Positions 49,152 through 60,257 of a stretch of DNA of 64,000 nucleotides are shown here, piece after piece. Within the stretch, counting starts at the first letter, position 1. Every line of letters starts with the position of its first letter. Source of the stretch: Boswellia sacra (lineage: Eukaryota > Streptophyta > Magnoliopsida > Sapindales > Burseraceae). A program made the translations under genes and the position numbers. The notes under the pieces were generated by a model. The model was given only the letters and a program-made list of their open reading frames with translations, searched no databases and was not told where the DNA came from. The stretch lies in the NCBI GenBank assembly GCA_013180625.2, contig SNVD02009094.1, positions 124,001-188,000 on the forward strand, given 5' to 3'.

Positions 49152-51855
49152 TGAGCTAGTTATGCCTAAAATTGTGGGCTAGAAACTATTACTTGATTAC
49201 TGTCTTACTCATGGAATAACTTACGTCCTTACACCATGTGGCTTGACCTCGAACTTGCAAACTAGATCACACATTGCTTCCACCTGGGGGAAAAAGTTTT
49301 TCTTTTCTTTTTTTTAAAAAGAAAATGGGGTGACTAGAAAGCTCAATGAGTGGAGATAGGACTATATTTGTAAATTAATCTTTTGAGAAACTTTATTATT
49401 ATAAAATAAAATCCTTGTTCTATTGCAAAGCTTTATAAAAACTTCTAATAGTTGGAACATAATAAAATAACATATCATCTAATCTTTTATAAAACTTCAA
49501 AATAAATAACTATTAAATAACTAAGTTCTTCAAAATACTTCTTCTAATTATCTATACTTAAAATAATAAAATAATGCATCACTCAATCATAAAAAATCGT
49601 GCTTATGATCATCATGCTAAAACATTTTTCAAATGCTATTTAAAACATAAGGCATGATTTTTAATCATCTTTTAAGTAACTTCTGTAAAATAACACTTAT
49701 ACATGAAAAGAAAAGAACTGTCATCATGATACTGTTTCTAAAGATTTATGAAAAACTTATACAAACTTGCTAACCATGTTTCTTTTCTAAAAATAATGCA
49801 TATGAACATTTGTAAAATAGCTCTTGATATACTAAATAAGTACCTTTGGAGCTAGATGGTTATACATGATGAGATTTAATATCGCATAAGAAAAGCTATC
49901 TCATAACTGATAAACTAATCATAGCTAGTAAGATCTAACATCGCACAGGCTTGCTAAACTAGTCATATGCATGCATTGAGCGCCCCCAAAGGGTTAAACT
50001 CCCAGATCATATGGCCCAAAGCCTCTATATGTGTCCGAACAGGTTCCAAAGACCTTTATCTGTACAACTGTCTGAGTGAATTTGGATACTAGCTTAGAAT
50101 ATCCTGACTGACTTTTTTTTTTAATCTTTGCTAAAATTGATTTTTCAAAAATGCTTCATATGTTAAATCTTTGTTTTTCATGCAACTTGTTCGAACATTG
50201 TAAATTTTATGCAATCTAAAACTGAAAATACTTGAATCATTAAAATCAATGATAAACAAATAAAAAACATTTAAAATATTTAAGGAACTTTTTAACAAAA
50301 TGCTAGAATGGTTACAAATTATCACCAGTTCTCTAATATTGTAAAAAAATCTCTCTTGAATCAACTATAAAGCCTTTGCACTTACTAATTAATTTAAAAA
50401 TAAAATTGAGTTTTCCTTTCTAAATAATGTATCTTTGTCTAGAAATATTTTGAAAACTAACATTGGATTCTTCTAAGTTTGCTAAAATGTCATGGTAATT
50501 GTTTCCAAGAAAAACTAAATAAAAATCATTAAATAAACATCTAAATATGCTTCTCAATTCATTTAAAAAATAAATTTGCTAATCATTTTAAAAGTTTCTA
50601 ACATGTATTAAAATTGCGTTTAAAACTCATTTATAACTCATAAAAGAAAATACTATTTTCAACTCACAAAATCTGATTGCATAACTCGATTAGCTTGAAG
50701 TAAATCCAAGGTCACCGCTTCATCTAGCTTGTCATCTCTTTCAAGATTTAAAATAAAACATTCTTTATCCTAACATTAGAAAACAACTCATCATATTATA
50801 GATTCCATTTATAATCAACTTGAATACTTATGTTTGCTAATAACCAACTTCAAAACATAATCAAATCAATGTTAATTAACTCCATTTTCAAACTTTTAAA
50901 ACAGAGCATTGCTGATTTTCTCAATATTTTACAAATAATCTTCTCATTCAAATGATCTAAGATTTTACACACACCTTCTAGGCATATGCATTAGCACTAT
51001 GTTAAATCTCATAGCATTCCAAATTTATTAAGTAACTCAACCGATTTAAGTTCTGTCAAACCATTTTTAGAACTGACATCTCTCTACTAAAAAATATATA
51101 ATAATTCATGATAAATTTCTAAAATTATAAAACTCATTTTCAGAACTACATAAGTACAAACAAATCTACAAAAATTTTATAATATAATATATGCCTCAAA
51201 TAATTTTTCTAAAAATAATATATTTCAGAAAAAAATGAAATTCCAAAATTATAGAGTCAACTTAAAAAATTTATAAAAAAATCGAGTACTCACATTTTTC
51301 AATGAAACTAATTTTAATCAAACCTTTAATATCTCTATGCTAACATATATAAACCCAAGAACCAAATTCCCAGCTCAATCAATTGCAAAATTTCAAAAAT
51401 ATCTGCTATTTACAGCAACCCTAGATTTTCATCACCATCATCTACACAAATATTTCTACAAATAAACTCAACACACATCATAAGAAGAATAAATTATCTT
51501 GAATGAGACATCCAATTCATCTTTGATCCTCTTTCTCTCTCTAGAAAATTCAAATATTTTCTTTATTTTAATTCTCTTAAATGTGATACACAACAACTAC
51601 TCTATGTTGCTTACAAATTGTGAGAGTTACTTGGTTTCCTCTTCACACAGCCCTCAAATTAACCCCTTCCCTATTCTCTTCTCTTTCTCTTGGTCTTCCC
51701 TTTTCTTTTCTCTCATTTTTCTCTTCTTTTATTTTTTCCTTTTCATTCGTTTTATAAAATCTAAAGGGGCTGGGCTTATAATGTTTTTGCTAGTTGAAAT
51801 AAAAGAAATGTGGTCTTGGGTTATCTAATCCAAGGCCCATAAGTGGGGTATCACA
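49152..51855 (-). mobile_element. LTR copy 2, minus orientation (right arm of palindrome 1)
   Basis: This is the reverse complement of the 46272-49151 arm along its whole length. For example, the host-proximal TAACCCAAGCCCACACTTCT at 46296-46315 is mirrored near 51806-51830. The sequence AGCAAGTTCAAGGTTAAGCC at about 49011 is mirrored by GGCTTGACCTCGAACTTGC near 49241-49259. The LTR terminus is at 51855 (GGGGTATCACA, reading TGTGATACCCC on the minus strand). Confidence 0.75.
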
Positions 51856-52312
51856 ATATTACCTCTTTTAAAAAAAAAAAAAAATTCATCCTCCAAATAA
51901 CAAAGGTTTTCAAAGAACTCAAGTCGTTGTACATACTTATATGATACTGTATAACATGCATTATATAATTAAACTCCCTGATAATCACGTAACCGTACCC
52001 TTCTTTTCCTTAATTCACTACCAAGAATCATTTAAATAAGTTAAAAACCTTGATTTCTCAAGAAAGAAGAGTTAGCCTTTGATTGATACAAAATTATTTC
52101 ACCTTTTGTGTGAATCAACTTCTGTCTCTAGTTTAGAAAGACCAATTCCAATCCTTTCAACTTTACTATTGCAACGACTTTTTTTTTTTTTAATTTCTCT
52201 TATACATGTATTCACTTCTTTAAGCAAATTAATAAGAATACCAAATTAGCATGATACATCCCAACTATAGTTGTCCTTAGGATCTTTGCGCTCCAAAAGA
52301 AGGCAATAACTA
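51856..52312 (-). mobile_element. Retrotransposon 3' internal flank (polypurine tract side), minus orientation
   Basis: Adjacent to the LTR terminus, the minus strand carries a long purine run preceded by GGAGGATGAA. This resembles the GAGGACGAA-type stretch that precedes the 3' LTR in many plant Ty3/gypsy elements (from memory). The same flank recurs at 58494-58945 and, inverted, at about 52730-52871. No intact pol reading frame remains. Confidence 0.6.
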
Positions 52313-52729
52313 AGATAGTCATTGCTAAAGGCACACTCTTTATACTTGCACTACACAAACTTGATAAAGCAATTGTAACAACTATACCTGCTTTGAAAAC
52401 TTTTATTCAAAATACTATGGATGCATCTATGAAAAATATTGAAGAAAATCTGACAGAATTTCCTTTGCTTTTCAAACTTAACCAACCTGCAAATCATTTT
52501 AAAATAATACTCATAAGATACTTTTCCATAAACTCAACTTCTTCAAAGACTTTTGTCTCTATCTCAACTCGATCATGACAATTTTCTAACATAATATTAT
52601 TAATCTTAGACCCCTTTAAATATGCTTGGTTCATTGTAAAATCTAACAACGATAATTCAACTTCTTGCGAACAACAAATAAAAATTTATATAGGTGATCA
52701 AAATGATTCTTGTTAATGAATTAAAAAAA
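52313..52729. mobile_element. Unique segment between the two palindromes
   Basis: This stretch lies between inverted copies of the 3' internal flank and has no counterpart elsewhere in the window. It may be a remnant of the retrotransposon internal region (possibly minus strand). I could not recognise any gag or pol domain. Confidence 0.35.
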
Positions 52730-52871
52730 AGAAGGGTAATATTACATGATTCTCGAGGAGTTTAATTATATAATGCCTGTTATATAGTATGATATCAACA
52801 TGTTCAATGACTTGAGTACGTTCAAAACCTTTACAATCTCAAGGACGAAATTTTTTTTAAGAAGGTAGTAT
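52730..52871 (+). mobile_element. Retrotransposon 3' internal flank with polypurine tract, plus orientation
   Basis: CAATCTCAAGGACGAAATTT, then a T run, then AAGAAGGTAGTAT lead directly into the LTR start TGTAATACC at 52872. The segment is the inverted counterpart of the flanks at 51856 and 58494 (shared word GGAGTTTAATTATATAATGC). This junction establishes which end of the arm is the LTR 5' end. Confidence 0.65.
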
Positions 52872-54072
52872 TGTAATACCTTTTTGTGGGCCTTGGATTA
52901 GATAATCCAAGCCTACACTTCTTTTATTTCAGCCAATCTACACATTTTAAGCCCAACCCCTTTAGTTTTATAAATGTAAATGAAAAAAAAGGAGATTAGT
53001 AGAGAAAGTTGAGAAAAGGAAAGGAGATAAGAGTGAAGAGGCTATATAGGGTTGATTGAAGGCCAGAAATTAGCTTAGTTTCATCATCTCTAAGCAATAT
53101 AAAGTGGTTTTTGTGTATTTCATTTAAGAGAATTGAAATAAAGGAAATACTTATATGTTTTAGAATTTCTAGAGAGAGAGGACAAAGAGAGAAGAAAGAT
53201 CAAAGATAAAATTGGAAGCCTTATTCAAGTTAATTTATTATTCTCATGATGTGTGTTGAGTTTCTTTGTAGAAATACTAGTCTTGATGATGAAAATCTAG
53301 GGTTGTTATGAATAGTAGATATTTCTGAAATTTTTGTAATTGATTGGCTTAGGATTTGATTCTCAAGTTTATATATATTAAAATAGACATCTCAAGGGTT
53401 TGATTAGAATTGATTTCACTGAAAAATGTTTAGAAATCGATTTTTTATGAATTTTGAAACTTAGTAAAAAGTGTTGGAATTTTTAGTTTCATACATGAAG
53501 CCTGTTTTGGAAAAATTATTTGAGGCATTTAGATGTATCATAAAATTATGGAATTTTGTAGATTTGTTTATATTTATGTCTATTTACGTAGGGAGGGTTT
53601 TGTGATTTTAGTAATTAACCATGAATTGTTATGTATTTTTTAATAGATAAAGGTTAGTTCTAGATGTTGTTGGACAAAATTTTTGTATTTGATAACTTAG
53701 ATTGGTTGAGGTACTTAACAAATTTATAATGATATGAGAAATTATATGGGGTTAGATATGTATGTCTAGATAACCTATATATAATTTTAGATCATTTGGA
53801 ATATTAGATTTTTTTATTAAAAATTAGAGAACCAGCAATGTTCTATTTTAGAAGTCTGAAAATGGAGTTAATGAACATTGATTAGAGTAAGTTCTGAAGT
53901 TGATTATTAGCAAACCATAAGTATGAATGGAACAAATGACATGATGGGTTGTTTTATAATGTTAGGACAAAGAAGATTTTAGTTTAAACGTTAAAGGAGA
54001 TAACAAATCTAGATATAGTGGTGATCTTGGATATAGTTCAAGCTAATTAAGTTGTGCAACCAGATTTGTGAG

Positions 54073-54108
<36 letters not shown>

Positions 54109-55711
54109 TTATTTTATGAGTTATGAGTTTTAAATGATATTTTTTCTTATACTTGTTAGAAAGTTTTAAAGAGATTAGAAGATTTATTTTCTAGATGAAC
54201 TAAGAAGCATATGTAGTTGTTTATTTAGTGATGTTTATTTGACATGAATAATTCTGGGGCTTAGAAGTATTTAAGCTAATTTCCTATAGTATTTCTCGAA
54301 GATATATATATATATATATATATAGCTATTTACTACACTCGCTTTGAGTTATTAAGATGTTCACTGTTAGTTTTCAAAATAATTCCAGACAAGAATTTAG
54401 TTTCCAAAATAGTTCTAAGCAATGATATAGCATTTAGAAACAAAAATTTAGATTTTATGTTTATAATCCTTTCTAGTTTATCAAAAAGATATATTTTTCA
54501 ATCTTAGAGAAAGTGTTAAAACATGATATTTACAACTATCATAGCAATATCTCAAGGATTTTCTTGAAGTTTTTGAAAATGCTCTTTCAGATGTTTATCA
54601 TGGATTGTAAAGACTTCAAACAATTTCAACTTTAGCTTGTATAAATTCTTCAGAGTTTGATAAAGTTGCATGAAAAATAATGGTTTAGTTTAGAAGCAAT
54701 TTTGAAAATCTATTTTAGAATAGATAAGAAAATTCAGTAGCGTTGCATTAATCTACTACCCAATTCACTCAGACAGAACAGATTGTCATACAGATAGAGG
54801 TCTTTGGGACCCGTTCTGACACATATAGAGGCTTTCGTCGTGCGATTTGGATGCTTAGCCCTTTGGAGGGCAGCTCTGCATATATGTATGACTAGTTTAG
54901 CAAGCCTGTGCGATGTTAGATCTCGTTAGGCATAGATAGCTCTACTTGTGTGATGTTAGATCTCTCAAGATATGATTAGTTTGAGATAGCTCTACCTGTG
55001 CGATGTTAGATCCCGCCAAGTATGATCAGCTAGCTTTAGGGATAGTTGTTTAGTATATCATCATATGTTTTATATATGCTTATATAAGTAACGCAAAGAA
55101 GCATTGAGTAGCAAATTTGTATAAATTTTCATAGATATTGAGAAACAGTTTTATGATGATAGTTCATGCATACTTGGCAGCTAAATTGGTTTGAAATCCT
55201 ATGAAAGGTAAAGTTTATTTCTTCTCATGAGCATTGTTTTTTATGTGATTGATAAAAGCATTCTTTATATTGTTTTTAAAGCATAGAAATAAACAGAAGT
55301 ATTTGAAGAACATAGTTACTCAAAAGTGTAATTATTCTTAAGTTTATAAAAGATTTGATGATATGTTACCTATTATGTCCAAACTATGAGAAGTTTTTAT
55401 AAAAATTTCAATAGAGCAAAGATTTTATTTTATAATAGTATAACGTTTTCAAATGATAGATTTATTAATATATTCTTATCCCTACTAATTGAGTTCTATA
55501 CTCACCCTCTTTTCTTTTAAAAACTCTACCCCCTCCCCCCAAAGGTGAAAGCAAGGGTGAGATCTAGTTAGCAAGTTCAAAGTTAAGCCATATGATAGTG
55601 CAAGGATGTGAGTTGTTTTATGTGAAAGACAAAAGTTAAGAAATGGTTTTTAGCCATAGTTTTAGACATGATTCTTCCACATAGCTAGGAGTGGATTGTT
55701 TCAGTTTAACA
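52872..55711 (+). mobile_element. LTR copy 3, plus orientation (left arm of palindrome 2)
   Basis: Starts TGTAATACCTTTTTGTGGGC and ends about 55711 (CAGTTTAACA), roughly 2.84 kb. It aligns by eye with 46272-49151 throughout, offset by about 6.6 kb. A TATAAAT motif lies at 52969-52975. (AT)n expansions at about 54078-54101 and 54303-54324 are specific to this copy. Confidence 0.75.
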
Positions 55712-58493
55712 AGGGCGAATCATGCCTAAAACTGTGGGCTAAAAACTATTACTTAACTATTGTATTTCTCATGAAACAACCTATATCCTTACACCATACG
55801 TGGCTCAACCTCAAACTTGCTAACTGGATCACACTTTGCTTCTAGGGGGAAAAGTTTGTTTGTTTGTTTTTTTTTTTTTTTTTAAGAAAAGCAGGGTTAG
55901 TATAAAACTTAATGAGTAGGGATAGGGATATATTTATGAATTAATCTTTTGAAAAAGATTATTATAAAATGAAATCTTTGCTCTATTGAAAATCTTTATA
56001 AAAACTTTTAATAGTAGAACACAATAGAATAACGTATTATATAATCTTTTTCAAAACTTCAGAACAAATAACTATTAATGACTTAGTTCTTCAAAATACT
56101 TCTTGTTGTTATCTATACTTAAATTAATAAAATAATGTATCTCTCAATCATATAAAATAATGTTCATAATAATCATGCTAGAATATTTGTTCAAATGCTA
56201 TTTGAAACATAATGCATGATTTTTGTTAAAATCCTCTTTTAAGTAACTTTTGTAAAATAACACTTACTTATGAAAAGAAAGGAACTATCATCATAATACT
56301 GTTTCTAAAGATTAATGCAAAACTTATACAAACTTGCTACCCATGCTTATTCTCTTAAACTAATTCATATAAACATTTGTAAAATACCTTTTGACATACT
56401 AAACAAGTATCCTTAAAGCTAGCTTGTCATACCTGCTAGATCTAACATAATACACGTAGAGTTATCTGATAACTGATAAACTGATTATTCCTGGTAAGAT
56501 GTAATATCACATAAGCTTGCTAAACTAGCCATACGTAGGCATATAACTACCCTCAAATGGCTAAACGCTCAGATCACATGGCCCAAAGCCTCCGTATGTA
56601 TCTGAGCGAATCTTAAAGGCCTCTATTTTTATAACTGTCTGAGTGAATTTGGATAGTAGCTTAGAATATCTTGACTGACTTTTTTTTTCTTATCTTTGCT
56701 AAAACTGAATTTCGAAAACTACTTCATATGTTAAACCTTTGTTTTTCATGTAAATTTATTGAACACTATAAATTTTATGCAATCTATAGCTGAAAATACT
56801 TGAATCATTAAAATCAATTATAAACATATAAAAGACATTTCAAATACTTGAACAAACTTTTGAACAAAATGCTAGAACGATTACAAATATCATGATTATC
56901 ACTACTTCTCTAATATTATAAAAAATCTCTCTCTTAAATCAACTATAAAGCTTTTGAACATACTAATTAATTTAAATATAAAACTCAGTTTCCTTTCTAA
57001 ATATTATATCTTTGTCTAGAAATATTTTCAAAAGTTTTGAATGCTTCTAAGTTTGCTAAAATATCATAGTAATTGTTTCCAAGGAAAACTAAATAAAAAT
57101 CATTAAAAAAATCTAAATATGTTTCTTAATTCATCTAAAAAATAAATTTGCTTATCCCTTTAAAACTTTTTAACACGTATAAAAATAGCATTTAAAACTC
57201 ACAATTCATAAAAGAAAATACTAATTTTCAACTCCCAAATCTAGTTGCATAACTTGATTAGCATGAAGTAAATCCAAGATCAATGCTCTATCTACATTGT
57301 CATCTCCTTTAACATTTAAACTAAAATCTTCTTTGTCCAAACATTAAAAAATAACTTATCATGTCATACATTCCATTCATAATCAATTTAAATACTTATG
57401 GTCTACTAATAACCAACTTCAAAACATACTCAAATCAATGTTAATTAACTCCATTTTCAGACTTTCAAAATAGAGCATTGCTGGTTCTCCGATCTTTAAT
57501 AGATAACCTACTCATCCAAATGATCTAAGATTTTACACAGGCCTTCCAGGTATATGCATCTAGCATTATGTAAAATCTCATAGGATTCCAAGTTTGTTAA
57601 GTATCTCAACCAGTTTAAGTTCAGTTCTTAGATACAATAATTATGTCAAACCATTTTCAGAATTGACATCTCTCTACTAAAAAATATATAAAAATTCATG
57701 GTAAATTCTAAAATTATAAAACTCTCGAGATTAAACTAAACATAAATACAAAAAAATTTGCAAAATTTCATAAATTTATGAGACTTCTAAATACCTCATA
57801 AAACTTTTCTAACACTAATATATATTACCAAAAAAATTTAAATTCCAAAATTACATAGTCAACTTCGAAAATTCATTCAAAAAAATCGCGTACTCAATAT
57901 TTTTCAGTGAACTAATTTTAATCAAACCATTGAGATGTTTATTTTAACATTTATAAACTTAAAAATCAAATTCAAAGCCAATCAATTGTAGAAATTTCAG
58001 AAATATTTAGTGTTCACAACATCCCTAGATTTTCATCACTATCATCAACATAAATATTTCTACAAATAAACTCAACACACATCATGAGAAAAATAAATTA
58101 CCTTGAATGGGACTTCCAATTTCATCTTTGATTCTCATTGTCTTTCTTTCTTGTCTCTCTAGAAATTCTAAAACATTCAAATATTTCCTTTATTTTAATT
58201 CTCTTAAATGAAATACATAACAACTACTCTATATTGCTTAGAAATTGTGATATTTACCCAGTTCTCCTCTTCACATAGCCTCCAAATTAGCCTTTTCTCC
58301 ATCATTCTCTCTTTCTCTCGGTCTCCGCTTTTTTCTTTTCTCATTTTTCTCATTTTTTCCTTTTGTTTTCTTTTCCCCTTTCATTTGTTTTATAAAAACT
58401 AAATAGGTTGGGCTTATAATGTGTGGGTTGACTGAAATAAAAGAAGTGTGGGCTTGGGTAATCTAATCCAAGGCCTATAAGAGGGGTATTACA
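55712..58493 (-). mobile_element. LTR copy 4, minus orientation (right arm of palindrome 2)
   Basis: Reverse complement of the 52872-55711 arm. The junction is visible at the centre, where ACATGATTC (about 55664) faces GAATCATGC (about 55717) across a loop of roughly 40 nt. The terminus is at 58493 (GAGGGGTATTACA, i.e. TGTAATACCCCTC on the minus strand). Confidence 0.75.
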
Positions 58494-58945
58494 ATTCTAC
58501 CTCCTTGAAAAAAAAATTCATCCTCGAAATTGCGAAGGTTTTAGAAGTACTAAAGTCGTTGAACATACTCATATGATACTATATAACAGGCACTATATAA
58601 TTAAACTCCTTGAGAATCATGTAACGTTACTTTTCTTTTCCTTAATTCACTACAGAGAACCATTTCAATAAGCTAAAAACCTTGGTTTCTCACGAGTGAA
58701 GAGTTAGGCTTTGATTGATACAAAATTATTTCACATTCTATGGGAATCAACTTCTGTCTCAAGTTTAGGAAGACCTAATTCCAATCCTTTCAACTTTATC
58801 ATTGCAACAACTTCTTTCTTAACTTCTCTCTTATAAATATTCACATTTTAAAGCAAATTAATGAGTATACCAACTTAGCATGACACATCCCAACTATCAC
58901 TATTCTTAGGATCTTGGCACTCCAAAAGAAAGCAATAACTAAACA
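58494..58945 (-). mobile_element. Retrotransposon 3' internal flank, second minus-orientation copy
   Basis: ATTCTACCTCC, an A run and TTCATCCTCGAAATTGCGAA follow the LTR terminus. The whole stretch parallels 51856-52312 at an offset of about 6635 bp, down to CTCCAAAAGAA(G/A)GCAATAAC. After this point the two copies diverge abruptly. Confidence 0.65.
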
Positions 58946-60122
58946 AGTACCCCCGAAGCTAGTTGATTATACTTGGTGAGATCTAATATCGCACAACTAA
59001 AACTATCTAAAACTGATAATATATGATGAGATCTAATATCACACAAGTAGAGCTATTTATACCTAGCGAGATCTAACATCATGTAGGCCTTCTAAATTGG
59101 TCAAACACATGCGCAAAGCTACCCCCAAAGCGAAGCACCTAGATCACACAGTCCAAAGCCTATACGTGTATCTGAACGGGTCCTAAAGATCTCTATCTAT
59201 ATATCTATCTAAGTATCTGAATAATTGTCTGAATATCTGGGTACTAGCTTAGTTTAACGTAACATAACATTTTTATTTTTGCTAAAACTGATTTCTTTTC
59301 AAAACTGCTTCATATGTTGAAACTTTGTTTTTCATGCAACTTTATCAGAACTGAGAATTTTACAAAATCTAAAGCTGAAAATATTGGAATCATTAAAATC
59401 AATGATAAACATCTAAATACCATTTCAAATACTTCAGAAAACTTCTAAACAAAATGCTAAAATGATTACCAAAACCATGGTCAACACCTTTTCTCTGATA
59501 TTTTGACACTCTTGAATGAACTATAAAGCCTTGAACATGTGAAATAATTTTAAACATAAAATCTGAATTTTTCCTTTTTAAATGCTATATCTTTGTCTAC
59601 AAATATTTTGAAAACTAACTAAAACTTGTTAACATATATAAAAATAGCATTTAAAATACACTTATAAAAGAAAACATGATTTTTTCCACTCACTGATCTA
59701 GTTGAAAAAACTCAGTTAGCTTGTAGTAGATTTCAAGATTAACGTTGCACCTTAGATTGCTATATCCTTTAACAATGAACTAAATTCTTCCTTGTCCTAA
59801 CATGACAAAAGAACTCATCATATCATATTTAATTCATATCCAACTTGAATGCTTAAGATTCCTTTAACCAATTCATATCTTAGTCTAATCAAGCCACTTA
59901 ACTTCATTTTCAAATTTCCTAAACAGAGCAATGCTGGTTCTCTGATTTTTAATAAATAATCTACTCAGCCAAATGATCTAAGATTTTACACAAGCCATAT
60001 AAACATACATATCTAAAATGATGTAAAATTCCATAGCATTCTAAGTTTATTAGTACCTTAAAAAATTTCATGTGTCCAGATGCAACCATTATGTAAATCA
60101 ATTCCAAAACTGACCTCTCTCT
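58946..60122 (-). mobile_element. Internal LTR fragment, minus orientation
   Basis: Corresponds to about 49838-51090 of the copy 2 LTR, beginning ACAAGTACCCCCGAAGC and including the motif array (GAGATCTAATATC words). It is truncated on both sides. It joins abruptly to a plus-oriented LTR tail at about 60123. Confidence 0.65.
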
Positions 60123-60257
60123 ATTAAGCCACATGATGGTGCAAGGATGTAAGTTGTTTTTTTTTTTTTTTGAGAAAAACAAAAGTTAAGTAATAGTTTC
60201 TAACCCATAGTCTTGGGTACAATTTGCCTGCGTAGCTAGAGGCCGATCGTGTCATTA
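60123..60257 (+). mobile_element. 3' tail of an LTR, plus orientation, right edge of the complex
   Basis: AAGCCACATGATGGTGCAAG to about GATCGTGTCATTAAC matches the last ~130 bp of the plus-oriented LTRs (49025-49151 and 55585-55711), with a poly(T) expansion. Beyond about 60260 the sequence is host DNA again, homologous to block Q near 44560. Confidence 0.6.

Noticed and set aside
46272..58493. Classical Foldback or long-TIR Mutator transposon explanation for the giant palindromes
   Set aside because: The outer ends read TGTAATACC with polypurine-tract-like flanks outside them, as in LTR retrotransposons. No 9-bp target duplication was found at the palindrome edges.
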